The notes under the pieces are model-generated. The model was not told the DNA's origin, did no database searches, and saw only the letters and a program-made list of their open reading frames with translations. A DNA stretch of 64,000 bases, taken from the NCBI RefSeq assembly GCF_029968035.1, contig NZ_JASCIQ010000003.1, positions 62,001-126,000 of the forward strand, in the 5' to 3' direction. How positions within the stretch are numbered: the stretch's first letter is position 1; each line of letters opens with the position of its first letter. A program made the translations under genes and the position numbers. This document shows, piece by piece, positions 52,270 to 61,205 of the stretch. Source of the stretch: Streptomyces cavernicola (lineage in GTDB: Bacteria; Actinomycetota; Actinomycetes; Streptomycetales; Streptomycetaceae).

Positions 52270-53142
52270 TCAGTAGCGCCGTTCCTGCTTCTGCTTGCAC
52301 TCCACGCACAGGGTCGCGCGCGGGAAGGCCTGCATCCGCGCCTTCCCGATGGGCTTCCCGCAGTTCTCGCAGAGGCCGTACGTCCCCGCGTCGAGGCGTT
52401 CCAGGGCCCGCTCGGTCTGCTCCAGCATCTCCCGCGCGTTCGCCGCCAGGGCCATCTCGTGCTCGCGCGTGATGTTCTTCGTGCCCGTGTCCGCCTGGTC
52501 GTCGCCGGCCCCGTCCCCCGAGTCCCGCATCAGCCCCTGCAGGGACTCCTCCGACGCCACGATCTCGGTGCGCAGCCGGCCGGCCTCCTCCGCCAGCATG
52601 GTGCGCGCCTCGGCCACCTCCTGCTCGGTCCACGGGTCCTCGCCCGGCCGTACGGCGAGCTCGCCCGGCTCGGCCGCGACCGCTCGCGCCTTCGGTACGG
52701 AGGAGGTCGACGGCTCCGCCGCCGTCGCCCCGGTCTTCTTCGCAGCCACCGACTCGGCTCCTGTCTTCTTCGCGGCGTGCGCCGCCTCCTCGGCCGCCGA
52801 CTCCTCGACGGGCTCCTTGGTCGCGCCCTTCTTCGCCGCGGCCTTCTTGGCGGCCGCCTTCTTCGCGGTCTTCTTCGCGGGCGCCTTCTTCGCCGGCTCC
52901 GGCTCGGCGTCCGTGCTCTTCGCGGTCTTCTTCGCGGTCTTCGCTGCCGCGCTCTTCTTTTCCGTCGCCTTCTCGGTCGCCTTCTCGGTCGCCTTCGCCG
53001 TCTTCGACTTCGCCGCCGTCGTCGGCTTCTTCGGCGCGCTCTTCCCGGCCGCCTTCTCCGTCTGCTCCGTCTGCTCCGTCTGCTCCGACCCGGCCGACGA
53101 CCCCGGTGCCGACTCCGATACGGCGGTCTTCTTCGCCACCAT
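52270..53142 (-). CDS. DksA/TraR zinc-finger protein with histone-H1-like N-terminal tail
   Basis: 290 aa. Residues 1-~165 are a Lys/Ala-rich, low-complexity tail with repeats such as KATEKATEKATEKK and KKAAAKKAAAKK, like histone H1 or Streptomyces HupS tails. The C-terminal ~120 residues are DksA/TraR-like: a coiled-coil pair (WTEQEVAEARTMLAEEAGRL; MALAANAREMLEQTERALER) and a C4 zinc finger in YGLCENCGKPIG and ATLCVECKQK. DksA proteins enter the RNA polymerase secondary channel. The tail suggests DNA contact. A GAAGGGG RBS precedes the ATG at 53142. Confidence 0.88.
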   Translation of the reverse strand: MVAKKTAVSESAPGSSAGSEQTEQTEQTEKAAGKSAPKKPTTAAKSKTAKATEKATEKATEKKSAAAKTAKKTAKSTDAEPEPAKKAPAKKTAKKAAAKKAAAKKGATKEPVEESAAEEAAHAAKKTGAESVAAKKTGATAAEPSTSSVPKARAVAAEPGELAVRPGEDPWTEQEVAEARTMLAEEAGRLRTEIVASEESLQGLMRDSGDGAGDDQADTGTKNITREHEMALAANAREMLEQTERALERLDAGTYGLCENCGKPIGKARMQAFPRATLCVECKQKQERRY

Positions 53143-53470
53143 GGCCGCGGCCCCTTCACATTTTGTGATCTTGCTCGCGAATCGTGCTGGGACGATAAAT
53201 CGACTCCAGGCCCGCGGCAACGGGGCACGCCGCCCGATCCGCCCGCCCCGCAGCCGCACCGGGACCGGCATGCATCCGTTGTGCCCAGCTCCCCGCCGGG
53301 TAATCCGCCGAGGGCGCCGGGCCGGGAACCGGGCACCGCGCGTGTCCCCATTCGGGTCAGCCCCTGCTCGACTCCCAGGCCCGCACAGGCGCCGCCCGCA
53401 GACCGAAGTTGAGCACTTTATTACACCTATTCACGGACATAAACTTGAAAAAGAGCAAAGAAGGTGCACC
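53143..53470. promoter_or_regulatory. divergent promoter region between dksA-like and DUF1059 genes
   Basis: 328 bp with no visible gene. Near the dksA-like start are a TCACA-TTT-TGTGA dyad (53156-53168) and CGATAAATCG (53192-53201). Near the DUF1059 start there is an A+T-rich tract (53409-53460) with TTGAGC and several TAnnnT hexamers but no clean 17-bp pairing. The middle is ordinary GC-rich spacer. Confidence 0.4.
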
Positions 53471-53662
53471 ATGCGCAAGACAGCCGACTGCCGTCGATTC
53501 CCCAGCGAGAGCAACTGCACGCTCACCATCTCCGGCGAGGAGGAAGAGGTCGTCCGCGCCGCCACCGAGCACGCCGTCTCCGTCCACGGCCACACCGACG
53601 GCCCCGAACTCCGGGCGCAGGTCCGCGAGTTCCTCACCGACGTGATCCCCGAGCACGCCTGA
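53471..53662 (+). CDS. DUF1059 family small protein
   Basis: 63 aa. The start MRKTADCRRFPSESNCTLTI carries the family's cysteines (C7, C16), followed by SGEEEEVVRAATEHAVSVHGH and the end VREFLTDVIPEHA. These match DUF1059, small proteins of unknown function. ATG 53471 has AAGAAGG seven to eleven bases upstream; the long frame before it has no support. It precedes the ileS T-box leader. Confidence 0.9.
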   Translation: MRKTADCRRFPSESNCTLTISGEEEEVVRAATEHAVSVHGHTDGPELRAQVREFLTDVIPEHA

Positions 53663-53752
53663 CCCGAGCCCCGGCCTGACGCCCCGCCGCGGGCTCCCTC
53701 CGCGGCCCCGCCCCCGAAGGAATTCCGGTCGGCCCATCCAGCGCGGGCCCCG

Positions 53753-53758
53753 TACACT
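53753..53758 (+). promoter_or_regulatory. -10 box of the likely ileS promoter
   Basis: TACACT is followed by a purine start region about seven bases later (around 53764-53767), directly before T-box stem I. No consensus -35 is seen at 17 bp. Confidence 0.5.
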
Positions 53759-53767
53759 GGGCACAGC

Positions 53768-54063
53768 GAAAAGGCATGGATGGGGACGAGTAGCGTCCGT
53801 GAGCAGCCAGGAGCGACCCGGGGACGGTGTGAGCCCGGGGGCCCGCGCGAGCGTGAAGATCACCCCGGAGCCGCCGGAAGAAAGCCGCAGCGGCCGAGCG
53901 AATCGGCAGCGAGGCGAGTAGACCCGGCCGCGACCCCAATGAGGGGGCCCGTCGGCGCACACCCGAGCCCGGCAGGCCAAGGAGGGTGGTACCGCGGGAG
54001 CCCGCGCCGCACACGGCGCAGGCCGGCTCTCGTCCCTCCGACGGAAACAGTGTCCGCCGGAGG
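53768..54063 (+). promoter_or_regulatory. isoleucine T-box riboswitch (translational type) upstream of ileS
   Basis: The conserved T-box AAGGAGGGTGGTACCGCGGG lies at 53979-53998. Its UGGU would pair with the ACCA end of uncharged tRNA(Ile). The specifier is AUC at 53859-53861 within GAAGATCACC. Downstream, CCTCCG (54035-54040) can pair with CGGAGG (54058-54063), which is the ileS ribosome-binding site, so it forms a sequestrator. Uncharged tRNA should favour the antisequestrator and turn translation on. Actinobacterial ileS T-boxes of this kind are established. Confidence 0.93.
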
Positions 54064-54070
54064 AAGCTCG

Positions 54071-57000
54071 TTGAATACGCAGCCGCAGTACCGCCAGGTG
54101 CCCGCCCAGGTCGACCTGCCCGCCCTCGAGCACGCCGTGCTCGACTTCTGGGACGAGCAGAAGATCTTCGCCAAGACCCTGGAGCAGTCCGAGGGTCGCC
54201 CCGAGTGGGTCTTCTACGAGGGCCCGCCCACCGCCAACGGAATGCCCGGCGCCCACCACATCGAGGCCCGCGTATTCAAGGACGTCTTCCCGCGCTTCCG
54301 CACCATGCGCGGGTACCACGTCGCGCGCAAGGCCGGCTGGGACTGCCACGGCCTGCCCGTCGAGCTCGCCGTCGAGAAGGAGCTCGGCTTCAACGGCAAG
54401 AAGGACATCGAGGCGTACGGCATCGCCGAGTTCAACGCCAAGTGCCGCGAGTCCGTGACCCGGCACACCGACGCCTTCGCCGAGCTCACCCAGCGCATGG
54501 GCTACTGGGTCGACCTCGACGACGCGTACCGCACGATGAACCCCGAGTACATCGAGTCGGTCTGGTGGTCCCTGAAGCAGATCTTCGACAAGGGCCTGCT
54601 CGTCCAGGACCACCGCGTCGCCCCCTGGTGCCCCCGCTGCGGCACCGGCCTGTCCGACCACGAGCTGGCGCAGGGCTACGAGACGGTCGTCGACCCGTCG
54701 GTCTACGTCCGCTTCCCGCTCACCGGCGGCCCCCTCGCCGGCCAGGCCGCGCTCCTGGTCTGGACGACGACCCCGTGGACCCTCGTCTCCAACACCGCGG
54801 TCGCCGCGCACCCGGACGTCACCTACGTCGTCGCGACCGACGGGAACGAGAAGCTGGTCGTCGCCGAGCCGCTCGTCGAGAAGGCGCTCGGCGAGGGCTG
54901 GGAGACCACCGGCGAGACCTTCACCGGCGCCGAGATGGAGCGCTGGACCTACCAACGCCCGTTCGAGCTCGTGGAGTTCCCGGCTCCGGCGCACTACGTC
55001 GTCAACGCCGAGTACGTCACGACCGAGGACGGCACGGGTCTGGTCCACCAGTCCCCCGCGTTCGGTGAGGACGACCTCAAGGTCTGCCGCGCGTACGGCC
55101 TGCCGGTCGTGAACCCGGTGCTGCCCGACGGCACCTTCGAGCCCGAAGTCCCGCTCGTCGGCGGCGAGTTCTTCAAGAAGGCCGACGAGAAGCTCACCGC
55201 CGACCTGGACGAGCGCGGCCTGCTCTTCCGGCACATCCCGTACGAGCACAGCTACCCGCACTGCTGGCGCTGCCACACGGCGCTGCTCTACTACGCGCAG
55301 CCGTCGTGGTACATCCGCACGACCGCGGTCAAGGAGCGCCTGCTCGAGGAGAACGAGAAGACCAACTGGTTCCCCGACTCGGTCAAGCACGGCCGCTTCG
55401 GCGACTGGCTGAACAACAACATCGACTGGGCCCTGTCCCGCAACCGCTACTGGGGCACCCCGCTGCCCATCTGGCGCTGCGAGGAGGGCCACCTCACCTG
55501 CGTCGGCTCCCGCGCGGAGCTGTCCGAGCTGACGGGCACCGACCAGGCGTCCCTCGACCCGCACCGCCCGTTCATCGACGACGTCACGTTCACCTGCACC
55601 CACGAGGGCTGCTCCCTCGAAGCGGTGCGCGTGCCCGAGGTCATCGACGCCTGGTACGACTCGGGCTCGATGCCGTTCGCGCAGTGGGGCTACCCGTACA
55701 AGAACAAGGAGCTCTTCGAGAGCCGCTACCCGGCGCAGTTCATCTCGGAGGCCATCGACCAGACCCGCGGCTGGTTCTACACGCTGATGGCCGTCGGCAC
55801 GCTGGTCTTCGACAAGTCCTCGTACGAGAACGTGGTCTGCCTCGGCCACATCCTCGCCGAGGACGGCCGCAAGATGTCCAAGCACCTGGGCAACATCCTG
55901 CAGCCGATCCCGCTCATGGACCAGCACGGCGCCGACGCCGTCCGCTGGTTCATGGCCGCGGGCGGCTCCCCGTGGGCCGCGCGCCGCGTCGGCCACGGCA
56001 CGATCCAGGAGGTCGTCCGCAAGACCCTCCTCACGTACTGGAACACGGTCGCCTTCCAGGCCCTGTACGCCCGTACGTCGAACTGGGCCCCGTCGGCCGC
56101 CGACCCGGCCCCGGCCGAGCGCCCGCTCCTGGACCGCTGGCTGCTCAGCGAGCTCAACACCCTGGTCGAGCAGTCCACCGAGGCCCTGGAGTCCTACGAC
56201 ACCCAGCGCGCCGGCAAGCTCCTCTCGACCTTCGTCGACAACCTCTCCAACTGGTACGTGCGCCGCTCCCGCCGCCGCTTCTGGCAGGGCGACAAGGCCG
56301 CGCTCCGCACCCTGCACGAGGTCGTCGAGACGGTCACGCGCCTGATGGCCCCGCTGACCCCGTTCATCACCGAGCGGGTCTGGCAGGACCTGATCGTCCC
56401 GGTGACGCCGGACGCCCCGGAGTCGGTGCACCTGTCGACGTGGCCCGAGGCCGACAACTCCCTTGTGGACCCGGTGCTTTCGCAGCAGATGGCGCTGGTG
56501 CGCAGACTCGTCGAGCTCGGCCGGGCCACCCGCGCCGAGTCCGGTGTGAAGACCCGCCAGCCGCTGTCCCGCGCCCTGGTCGCGGCCAACGGCTTCGACG
56601 CGCTCGGCGAGGAACTGCGTACGCAGATCACCGAGGAGCTGAACGTCACCTCCCTCGCCTCGCTCTCCGAGGTCGGAGGCTCCCTGGTCGACACCACGGC
56701 CAAGGCCAACTTCCGCGCCCTGGGCAAGCGTTTCGGCAAGGGCGTCCAGGCGGTGGCCAAGGCGGTGGCGAACGCCGACGCGGCCGCGCTCTCCCTGGCG
56801 CTGCGCGACGGCTCGGCGACGATCGAGGTCGAGGGCGAGACGGTCACCCTGACCCACGACGAGGTCTTCATCACGGAGACCCCGCGCGAGGGCTGGTCCG
56901 TCGCCTCCGAGGCCGGTGCCACGGTCGCGCTCGACCTGGAGATCACCGAGGACCTGCGCCGCGCGGGCCTCGCCCGTGACGCGATCCGGCTGATCCAAGA

Positions 57001-57223
57001 GGCCCGTAAGAACAGCGGGTTGGACGTCGCGGACCGGATCGCGGTGCGCTGGTCGGCCACGGCCGGCGACACCACGGACGCCCTCGGCGAGCACGCCGCC
57101 CTCATCGCGGACGAGGTCCTCGCCCTGGACTTCGCCGAGGGCGAGGCCGACGGGACGTACGGCGCGCCCTTCACCGACGAGGGCCTCGGCCTGACGTTCC
57201 GCCTCCGCAAGACCGAGGCGTAA
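54071..57223 (+). CDS. ileS: isoleucyl-tRNA synthetase, type 2 (eukaryote-like)
   Basis: 1050 aa from the TTG at 54071, eight bases after GGAGG; the frame upstream is T-box RNA. The ATP site begins EGPPTANGMPGAHHIEAR: the HIGH signature is replaced by G-A-H-H (residues 60-63). GRKMSKHLGN is the KMSK loop (601-604), and an editing domain lies between. The PPTANG form and the length fit IleRS type 2, which is generally mupirocin-tolerant. It charges tRNA(Ile) and edits valine. Regulation is by the T-box just upstream. Confidence 0.95.
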   Translation: MNTQPQYRQVPAQVDLPALEHAVLDFWDEQKIFAKTLEQSEGRPEWVFYEGPPTANGMPGAHHIEARVFKDVFPRFRTMRGYHVARKAGWDCHGLPVELAVEKELGFNGKKDIEAYGIAEFNAKCRESVTRHTDAFAELTQRMGYWVDLDDAYRTMNPEYIESVWWSLKQIFDKGLLVQDHRVAPWCPRCGTGLSDHELAQGYETVVDPSVYVRFPLTGGPLAGQAALLVWTTTPWTLVSNTAVAAHPDVTYVVATDGNEKLVVAEPLVEKALGEGWETTGETFTGAEMERWTYQRPFELVEFPAPAHYVVNAEYVTTEDGTGLVHQSPAFGEDDLKVCRAYGLPVVNPVLPDGTFEPEVPLVGGEFFKKADEKLTADLDERGLLFRHIPYEHSYPHCWRCHTALLYYAQPSWYIRTTAVKERLLEENEKTNWFPDSVKHGRFGDWLNNNIDWALSRNRYWGTPLPIWRCEEGHLTCVGSRAELSELTGTDQASLDPHRPFIDDVTFTCTHEGCSLEAVRVPEVIDAWYDSGSMPFAQWGYPYKNKELFESRYPAQFISEAIDQTRGWFYTLMAVGTLVFDKSSYENVVCLGHILAEDGRKMSKHLGNILQPIPLMDQHGADAVRWFMAAGGSPWAARRVGHGTIQEVVRKTLLTYWNTVAFQALYARTSNWAPSAADPAPAERPLLDRWLLSELNTLVEQSTEALESYDTQRAGKLLSTFVDNLSNWYVRRSRRRFWQGDKAALRTLHEVVETVTRLMAPLTPFITERVWQDLIVPVTPDAPESVHLSTWPEADNSLVDPVLSQQMALVRRLVELGRATRAESGVKTRQPLSRALVAANGFDALGEELRTQITEELNVTSLASLSEVGGSLVDTTAKANFRALGKRFGKGVQAVAKAVANADAAALSLALRDGSATIEVEGETVTLTHDEVFITETPREGWSVASEAGATVALDLEITEDLRRAGLARDAIRLIQEARKNSGLDVADRIAVRWSATAGDTTDALGEHAALIADEVLALDFAEGEADGTYGAPFTDEGLGLTFRLRKTEA

Positions 57224-57251
57224 CCAGACCGGCCCCGGACCTCTGAGGCCC

Positions 57252-57282
57252 GGAGCCCCCGGAGCCCCCGGAGCCCCCGGAG
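57252..57282 (+). repeat. short tandem repeat GGAGCCCCC x3.4
   Basis: Three exact 9-bp units (57252-57278) and a partial fourth lie between the ileS stop and its terminator. They are prone to slippage. No function is evident. Confidence 0.8.
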
Positions 57283-57288
57283 TCAACA

Positions 57289-57337
57289 GAAGGCCCGGCG
57301 TCGCCCGATCCGACGGATCGCGCGGCGCCGGGCCTTC
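57289..57337 (+). terminator. nested hairpin terminator after ileS
   Basis: GAAGGCCCGGCG (57289-57300) pairs exactly with CGCCGGGCCTTC (57326-57337). An inner CGATCCG-a-CGGATCG hairpin (57306-57320) stacks inside. Confidence 0.8.
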
Positions 57338-57411
57338 GGCGTTGTGTGCCGTGGCACACCCGCTCCCCCGACCCCTGTCCGATTCCCCAACTCCCCCCGC
57401 ACGCACGGCAA

Positions 57412-57451
57412 AAGGGCCTGGCCCCGGGAGAATTCCCGGGGCCAGGCCCTT
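57412..57451 (-). terminator. perfect 18-bp stem terminator after divIVA
   Basis: Arms 57412-57429 and 57434-57451 are exact complements around GAAT. On the minus strand the stem is followed by TTT, so it most likely ends the divIVA transcript, 43 bp past its stop. Confidence 0.85.
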
Positions 57452-57494
57452 GAAGCGCTGCCGACGCTCTACGCGCGCTGCGCGCGTGCGACGG

Positions 57495-58595
57495 TCAGTT
57501 GTCGTCCTCGTCGATGAGGAAGCCGCGCATCGGGGACGGAGCCTGCTGCATCGGCTGCGGACCCTGCGGCCGCACCGGCGCCATCGGCTGCGTCATGGCC
57601 GGCGACATCTGCTGCTGGCCACCGTACGAGTTGCCGCCGGAGGTGCCTCCGTGGCCGCCCATCGTCTGGTTGCCGCCCATGGTGTGGTTACCGCCACCCA
57701 TGGAGGGCGCACCGGCGGAAGCCATCGACGGGGACGGCGGCAGCGAAGCCGCAGCCGGCGTACGCGGCGGGGCCAGCGAGTCGTCGGACTGGGTCTCCAG
57801 CTGGCGCAGCTGCGACTCCAGGTAGGACTTCAGACGCGTGCGGTACTCGCGCTCGAAGCCGCGCAGGTCCTCGACCTTGCGCTCCAGCGTGGCGCGGGCG
57901 GACTCCAGGGAGCCCATCGCGACGCGGTGCTTCTCCTGCGCGTCCCGCTCCAGGGCGTCGGCCTTGGCACGGGCGTCACGCTCGAGGCCCTCGGCACGCG
58001 AACGAGCCTCGCCGACAATCTTGTTGGCCTCGGAACGGGCCTCCGCGATCGCCTGGTCAGCGGTCTGCTGGGCAAGCGACAGGACGCGGGCGGCACTGTC
58101 GCCACCGGGACCGCCCTGACCGCCACCGCCGCCGCCACCCTGCGGGAGCTGCGGACCGTGACCGCCCATGGGGCCGCCCATCGGGCCGCCCTGCATGGGG
58201 CCGGGGCCCTGCGGGCCACCGTGTCCACCGTTGGGACCTGCGGGCAGCTGGGGTGCTCCACCGGGCAACTGGGGCGGGCCCAGGTGCTGTTGCTGCTGCG
58301 GCGGCACCGGCTGCGGACCTGATATTGCGGCGGGCACGGGGGCGCCGGGACCACGCTGCTGCGGCGGCTGGTCCTGCGGCTCGGCCTTGCGCATGCTGTT
58401 CTGCTGCTGGTTCTGCGCGGCGGCACGGGTCGCCGCGGCGAGCTTCGCGCGCAGGTCCTCGTTCTCACGCAGTAGTCGCGTCAGTTCGGCTTCGACCTCA
58501 TCGAGGAAGGCATCGACCTCGTCCTCGTCATAGCCTTCTCGGAGGCGGACGGTCGTGAACTGCTTGTTCCGCACGTCCTCGGGGGTCAACGGCAT
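57495..58595 (-). CDS. divIVA: polar growth protein DivIVA
   Basis: 366 aa. The N-terminal lipid-binding domain is MPLTPEDVRNKQFTTVRLRE followed by a coiled coil (DEVDAFLDEVEAELTRLLRE). A central Gln/Pro/Gly-rich linker (about 65-165) precedes a long second coiled coil (about 170-265, LAQQTADQAIAEARSEANKI). A Gly/Met/Asn/Gln-rich tail of about 90 residues ends in FLIDEDDN. This architecture is the large Streptomyces DivIVA, which marks hyphal tips and new branches and is essential there. ATG 58595 has GAGGTGA upstream. Confidence 0.95.
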   Translation of the reverse strand: MPLTPEDVRNKQFTTVRLREGYDEDEVDAFLDEVEAELTRLLRENEDLRAKLAAATRAAAQNQQQNSMRKAEPQDQPPQQRGPGAPVPAAISGPQPVPPQQQQHLGPPQLPGGAPQLPAGPNGGHGGPQGPGPMQGGPMGGPMGGHGPQLPQGGGGGGGQGGPGGDSAARVLSLAQQTADQAIAEARSEANKIVGEARSRAEGLERDARAKADALERDAQEKHRVAMGSLESARATLERKVEDLRGFEREYRTRLKSYLESQLRQLETQSDDSLAPPRTPAAASLPPSPSMASAGAPSMGGGNHTMGGNQTMGGHGGTSGGNSYGGQQQMSPAMTQPMAPVRPQGPQPMQQAPSPMRGFLIDEDDN

Positions 58596-58641
58596 CTCTT
58601 CACCTCAACGTAGTCGTCGGCATTCGGCAAGACCGTATGGT

Positions 58642-58935
58642 TCACATCGCCGCCAGCTTGGCCGCAAAGAGCCGCAACACGAAGACGATGATCATCAGTA
58701 CGAAGAAGGACAAGTCGAGCGCCACGCCCCCGAGACGCAGCGGCGGAATGAACCGCCGCAGAAGCTTGAGCGGTGGATCAGTGACAGTGTAAGTGGCCTC
58801 AAGAACGACCACCATCGCCTTGCCGGGTTGCCATGAGCGGGCGAACTGGAAGACATAGTCCATGACCAACCGGAAGATCAGCACGATCAGGTAAACCGAC
58901 AGCGCGATGTAGAGCACATTCCCGAAAACGCTCAT
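58642..58935 (-). CDS. yggT: YggT family membrane protein
   Basis: 97 aa. Two membrane segments (VLYIALSVYLIVLIFRLVMDY and ALDLSFFVLMIIVFVLRLFA) flank the conserved loop VTDPPLKLLRRFIPPLR. YggT/YlmG proteins are encoded between sepF and divIVA in actinobacteria and firmicutes and are linked to division or envelope assembly. ATG 58935 has GGGGAG eight bases upstream. Confidence 0.92.
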   Translation of the reverse strand: MSVFGNVLYIALSVYLIVLIFRLVMDYVFQFARSWQPGKAMVVVLEATYTVTDPPLKLLRRFIPPLRLGGVALDLSFFVLMIIVFVLRLFAAKLAAM

Positions 58936-58988
58936 GACTCGCGCTCCCCTCTCCCCTGTGTCGTGCGTCTCATAACCGGTGTTGCTTC

Positions 58989-59612
58989 TCAGCTCTGGTT
59001 GAAGAACCCGCCCTCTGCGATGCGAGCCTTGTCCTCCGCCGTGACATCGACGTTAGCAGGAGACAACAGGAACACTTTCTGTGTCACCCGCTCAATGCTG
59101 CCGTGCAGTCCGAAGACCAGACCGGCGGCAAAGTCGACAAGTCGCTTCGCGTCGGTGTCGTCCATCTCCGTCAGATTCATGATCACCGGAGTGCCCTCAC
59201 GGAAGTGTTCCCCGATGGTACGGGCCTCGTTGTAGGTCCGGGGGTGCAAAGTCGTGATGCGGTAGGGCTCCCGTTCGGAGACAACCTTGGGCATGATCAC
59301 CGGTGCGTTCTTCTCCAGGCTCTGACGTTCAGGTGTGATGGATGCCACGGGGGCGATTCGCGCCGGACGCCCGGTTTCGGCCGGTACCGAAGCGGCGGCG
59401 GGCATAGGCTCGCGCGGTGCAGGAGTCTGTACCTTTCGCGCCGGTTCGTCCTGCTGCAGTTCATGTGCAGGCTCGTGCCGTCGGCGGTCCCGCTCGGGCT
59501 CCGGATCCAGTTCGGGCTCGAACTCGTCATCGGGGTCGAATCCCCGGCCGTCGTATCCGTCGTCCTCCACGAGGCCGAGGTAGACCGCCATCTTGCGCAT
59601 CGCGCCGGCCAT
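58989..59612 (-). CDS. sepF: cell division protein SepF
   Basis: 207 aa. The membrane-binding N-terminus [18 protein letters not shown] is followed by an acidic, Pro-rich linker (about 18-110). The C-terminal SepF domain contains [40 protein letters not shown] and [15 protein letters not shown]. SepF anchors FtsZ to the membrane and replaces FtsA, which Streptomyces lack. ATG 59612 has GGAGG ten bases upstream. The end GFFNQS is conserved. Confidence 0.95.
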   Translation of the reverse strand: MAGAMRKMAVYLGLVEDDGYDGRGFDPDDEFEPELDPEPERDRRRHEPAHELQQDEPARKVQTPAPREPMPAAASVPAETGRPARIAPVASITPERQSLEKNAPVIMPKVVSEREPYRITTLHPRTYNEARTIGEHFREGTPVIMNLTEMDDTDAKRLVDFAAGLVFGLHGSIERVTQKVFLLSPANVDVTAEDKARIAEGGFFNQS

Positions 59613-59737
59613 GCTCTGAGTCCTCCGCTCTGTGGTGGATCCGCTGTGCCACCAAGTGCTTCGCGATCCACTCGGCACCCCCGCTGATCTGCGGGGATGA
59701 CCATATTTTCTGCTGTGGTCCGACTTGCTTGGCGACG

Positions 59738-60457
59738 TTACCGGAGCCGGGGTCGCACTCCGAGTACCGCACTGCCGACGCGCACATGTGTCGCTCCGGC
59801 CGCAACGGCCTCCTCGAGGTCCGCACTCATCCCTGCCGACACCATGTTCGCAGCCGGATGGGCCGCGCGCAGGAGGGTTGAGAATTCCACCAGCCGCTGA
59901 AACGCCGCCTGTTGCCGCCCCGCGTACGGTCCCGAGAGCGGTGCGACGGTCATCAGACCGTCGAGCCGCAGCCCGGGAGCTTCCGCCACAAGTCCGGCCA
60001 ACTCCTCGATTCCGTCGGGCGCTACGCCTCCCCGGTCACCCCGGCCGCCCTCCTCGGCGTCGAGGGCGACCTGGATCAGACAACCCAGCTCGCGCTCCGC
60101 CTTCACCGCCGCCGCGGACAGAGCCGTGACGAGCTTGGGGCGGTCCACGGACTGCACCAGACCGGCATAACTGACAACGGAACGAACCTTATTGGTCTGC
60201 AGCTGGCCGACAAAGTGCCAAGTCAGCGGCAGGTCCGCGCACTCGGCGGCCTTCGGCCCCGCGTCCTGGTCGCGGTTCTCGGCGACATGGCGCACACCGA
60301 GGTCGGCGAGGATCCGAACATCGCTCGCGGGGTAGGTCTTCGTGACCACGATCAGGGTCACTTCCTCCCGCGGACGCCCGGCGGCCGCGCACGCCGCAGC
60401 GATGCGCTCCTCCACCTTCACCAGATTCGCGGCGAGTTCCGCCTTGCGGTCCGTCAT
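59738..60457 (-). CDS. yggS: YggS family PLP-binding protein
   Basis: 239 aa. It is an alanine-racemase-fold PLP protein without known racemase activity, needed for PLP homeostasis. The PLP lysine is in [37 protein letters not shown] and [25 protein letters not shown] (shown in part) are family signatures. It lies six bases after pgeF and upstream of sepF, the usual dcw arrangement. Confidence 0.95.
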   Translation of the reverse strand: MTDRKAELAANLVKVEERIAAACAAAGRPREEVTLIVVTKTYPASDVRILADLGVRHVAENRDQDAGPKAAECADLPLTWHFVGQLQTNKVRSVVSYAGLVQSVDRPKLVTALSAAAVKAERELGCLIQVALDAEEGGRGDRGGVAPDGIEELAGLVAEAPGLRLDGLMTVAPLSGPYAGRQQAAFQRLVEFSTLLRAAHPAANMVSAGMSADLEEAVAAGATHVRVGSAVLGVRPRLR

Positions 60458-60463
60458 GCCCTA

Positions 60464-61195
60464 TCAGTCCAGCCAGACATAGGCCGCGAGCCGACCCGTG
60501 GTGCGCTCGCGGCGGTACGAGAAGTGGTCTTCGGATTCCAGTGTGCAGACCGGCGATTGCTCCCGGTTCGTCACACCGAGCCGCTCGAGTTGAGCGTGCA
60601 CCCCCGCGGTCACGTCGACCGCCGGCGTCCCCCAGCTCGTCTCCGAGTGGGCGGCGCTCTCGACCGCGGCGACGTCGGCCCGCATCCGCACCGGCACTTC
60701 GTAGCAACGGCCGCAGACCGCGGGCCCGGTGCGGGCGACGATCCGGGAGGCCTCGGCGCCGAGTTCGGTCATCGCCTCGATCACCGCGGGCACGACTCCG
60801 GCGACGAGTCCGGGCCGGCCTGCGTGTGCGGCGCCGACGACTCCGGCGACCGGGTCGGCGAGCAGCACCGGGGTGCAGTCGGCGGTGAGGACCGCGAGGG
60901 CGATGCCCCGCTGCGCGGTCACCACGGCGTCCACGCAAGGAATGTCTGATTCGTCACGCCATGGGCCGTCCACGACTGCCACGTCACGGCCGTGCACCTG
61001 GTTCATCCACACCACGGCGCCGGGCTCGATGCCCAGCGCCTTGGCTGCGAGTTCACGGTTGGCCCGGACCGCCTCGGGTGCGTCGCCGACCGCCCCGCCG
61101 AGGTTGAGCTCCTCGTACGGAACGGCGCTCACCCCGCCCCACCTGTCGGTGAAGGCGAAGTGCGCGCCGTCCACGGTGTTGTGCGCAGTTATCAC
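60464..61195 (-). CDS. pgeF: peptidoglycan editing factor PgeF (YfiH, laccase-domain)
   Basis: 243 aa. The Cys-His-His metal site is visible in VLTADCTPVLLAD, GAAHAGRPGLVAGVV and GPAVCGRCYEVP. Family proteins (multicopper polyphenol oxidase / purine nucleoside phosphorylase-like, PgeF) prevent misincorporation of serine into the peptidoglycan stem peptide in E. coli. The GTG at 61195 is ten bases past the ftsZ stop. Confidence 0.93.
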   Translation of the reverse strand: MITAHNTVDGAHFAFTDRWGGVSAVPYEELNLGGAVGDAPEAVRANRELAAKALGIEPGAVVWMNQVHGRDVAVVDGPWRDESDIPCVDAVVTAQRGIALAVLTADCTPVLLADPVAGVVGAAHAGRPGLVAGVVPAVIEAMTELGAEASRIVARTGPAVCGRCYEVPVRMRADVAAVESAAHSETSWGTPAVDVTAGVHAQLERLGVTNREQSPVCTLESEDHFSYRRERTTGRLAAYVWLD

Positions 61196-61205
61196 TTGAC
61201 GTCGG

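Noticed and set aside
53156..53168. TCACA-TTT-TGTGA dyad as a Crp site
   Set aside because: The half-sites are in the opposite orientation to the Crp consensus (TGTGA-n6-TCACA) and the spacer is three bases, so a Crp site is unlikely.
57224..57288. GGAGCCCCC tandem repeat as a regulatory element
   Set aside because: It lies between a stop codon and a terminator. It is better explained as slippage-prone simple sequence.
53357..57406. 1349-codon open frame antisense to ileS
   Set aside because: It is the reverse-strand shadow of ileS. The very high G+C suppresses stop codons. The translation is low-complexity (Gly, Val, Arg, Asp), has no recognisable domain, and has no RBS.
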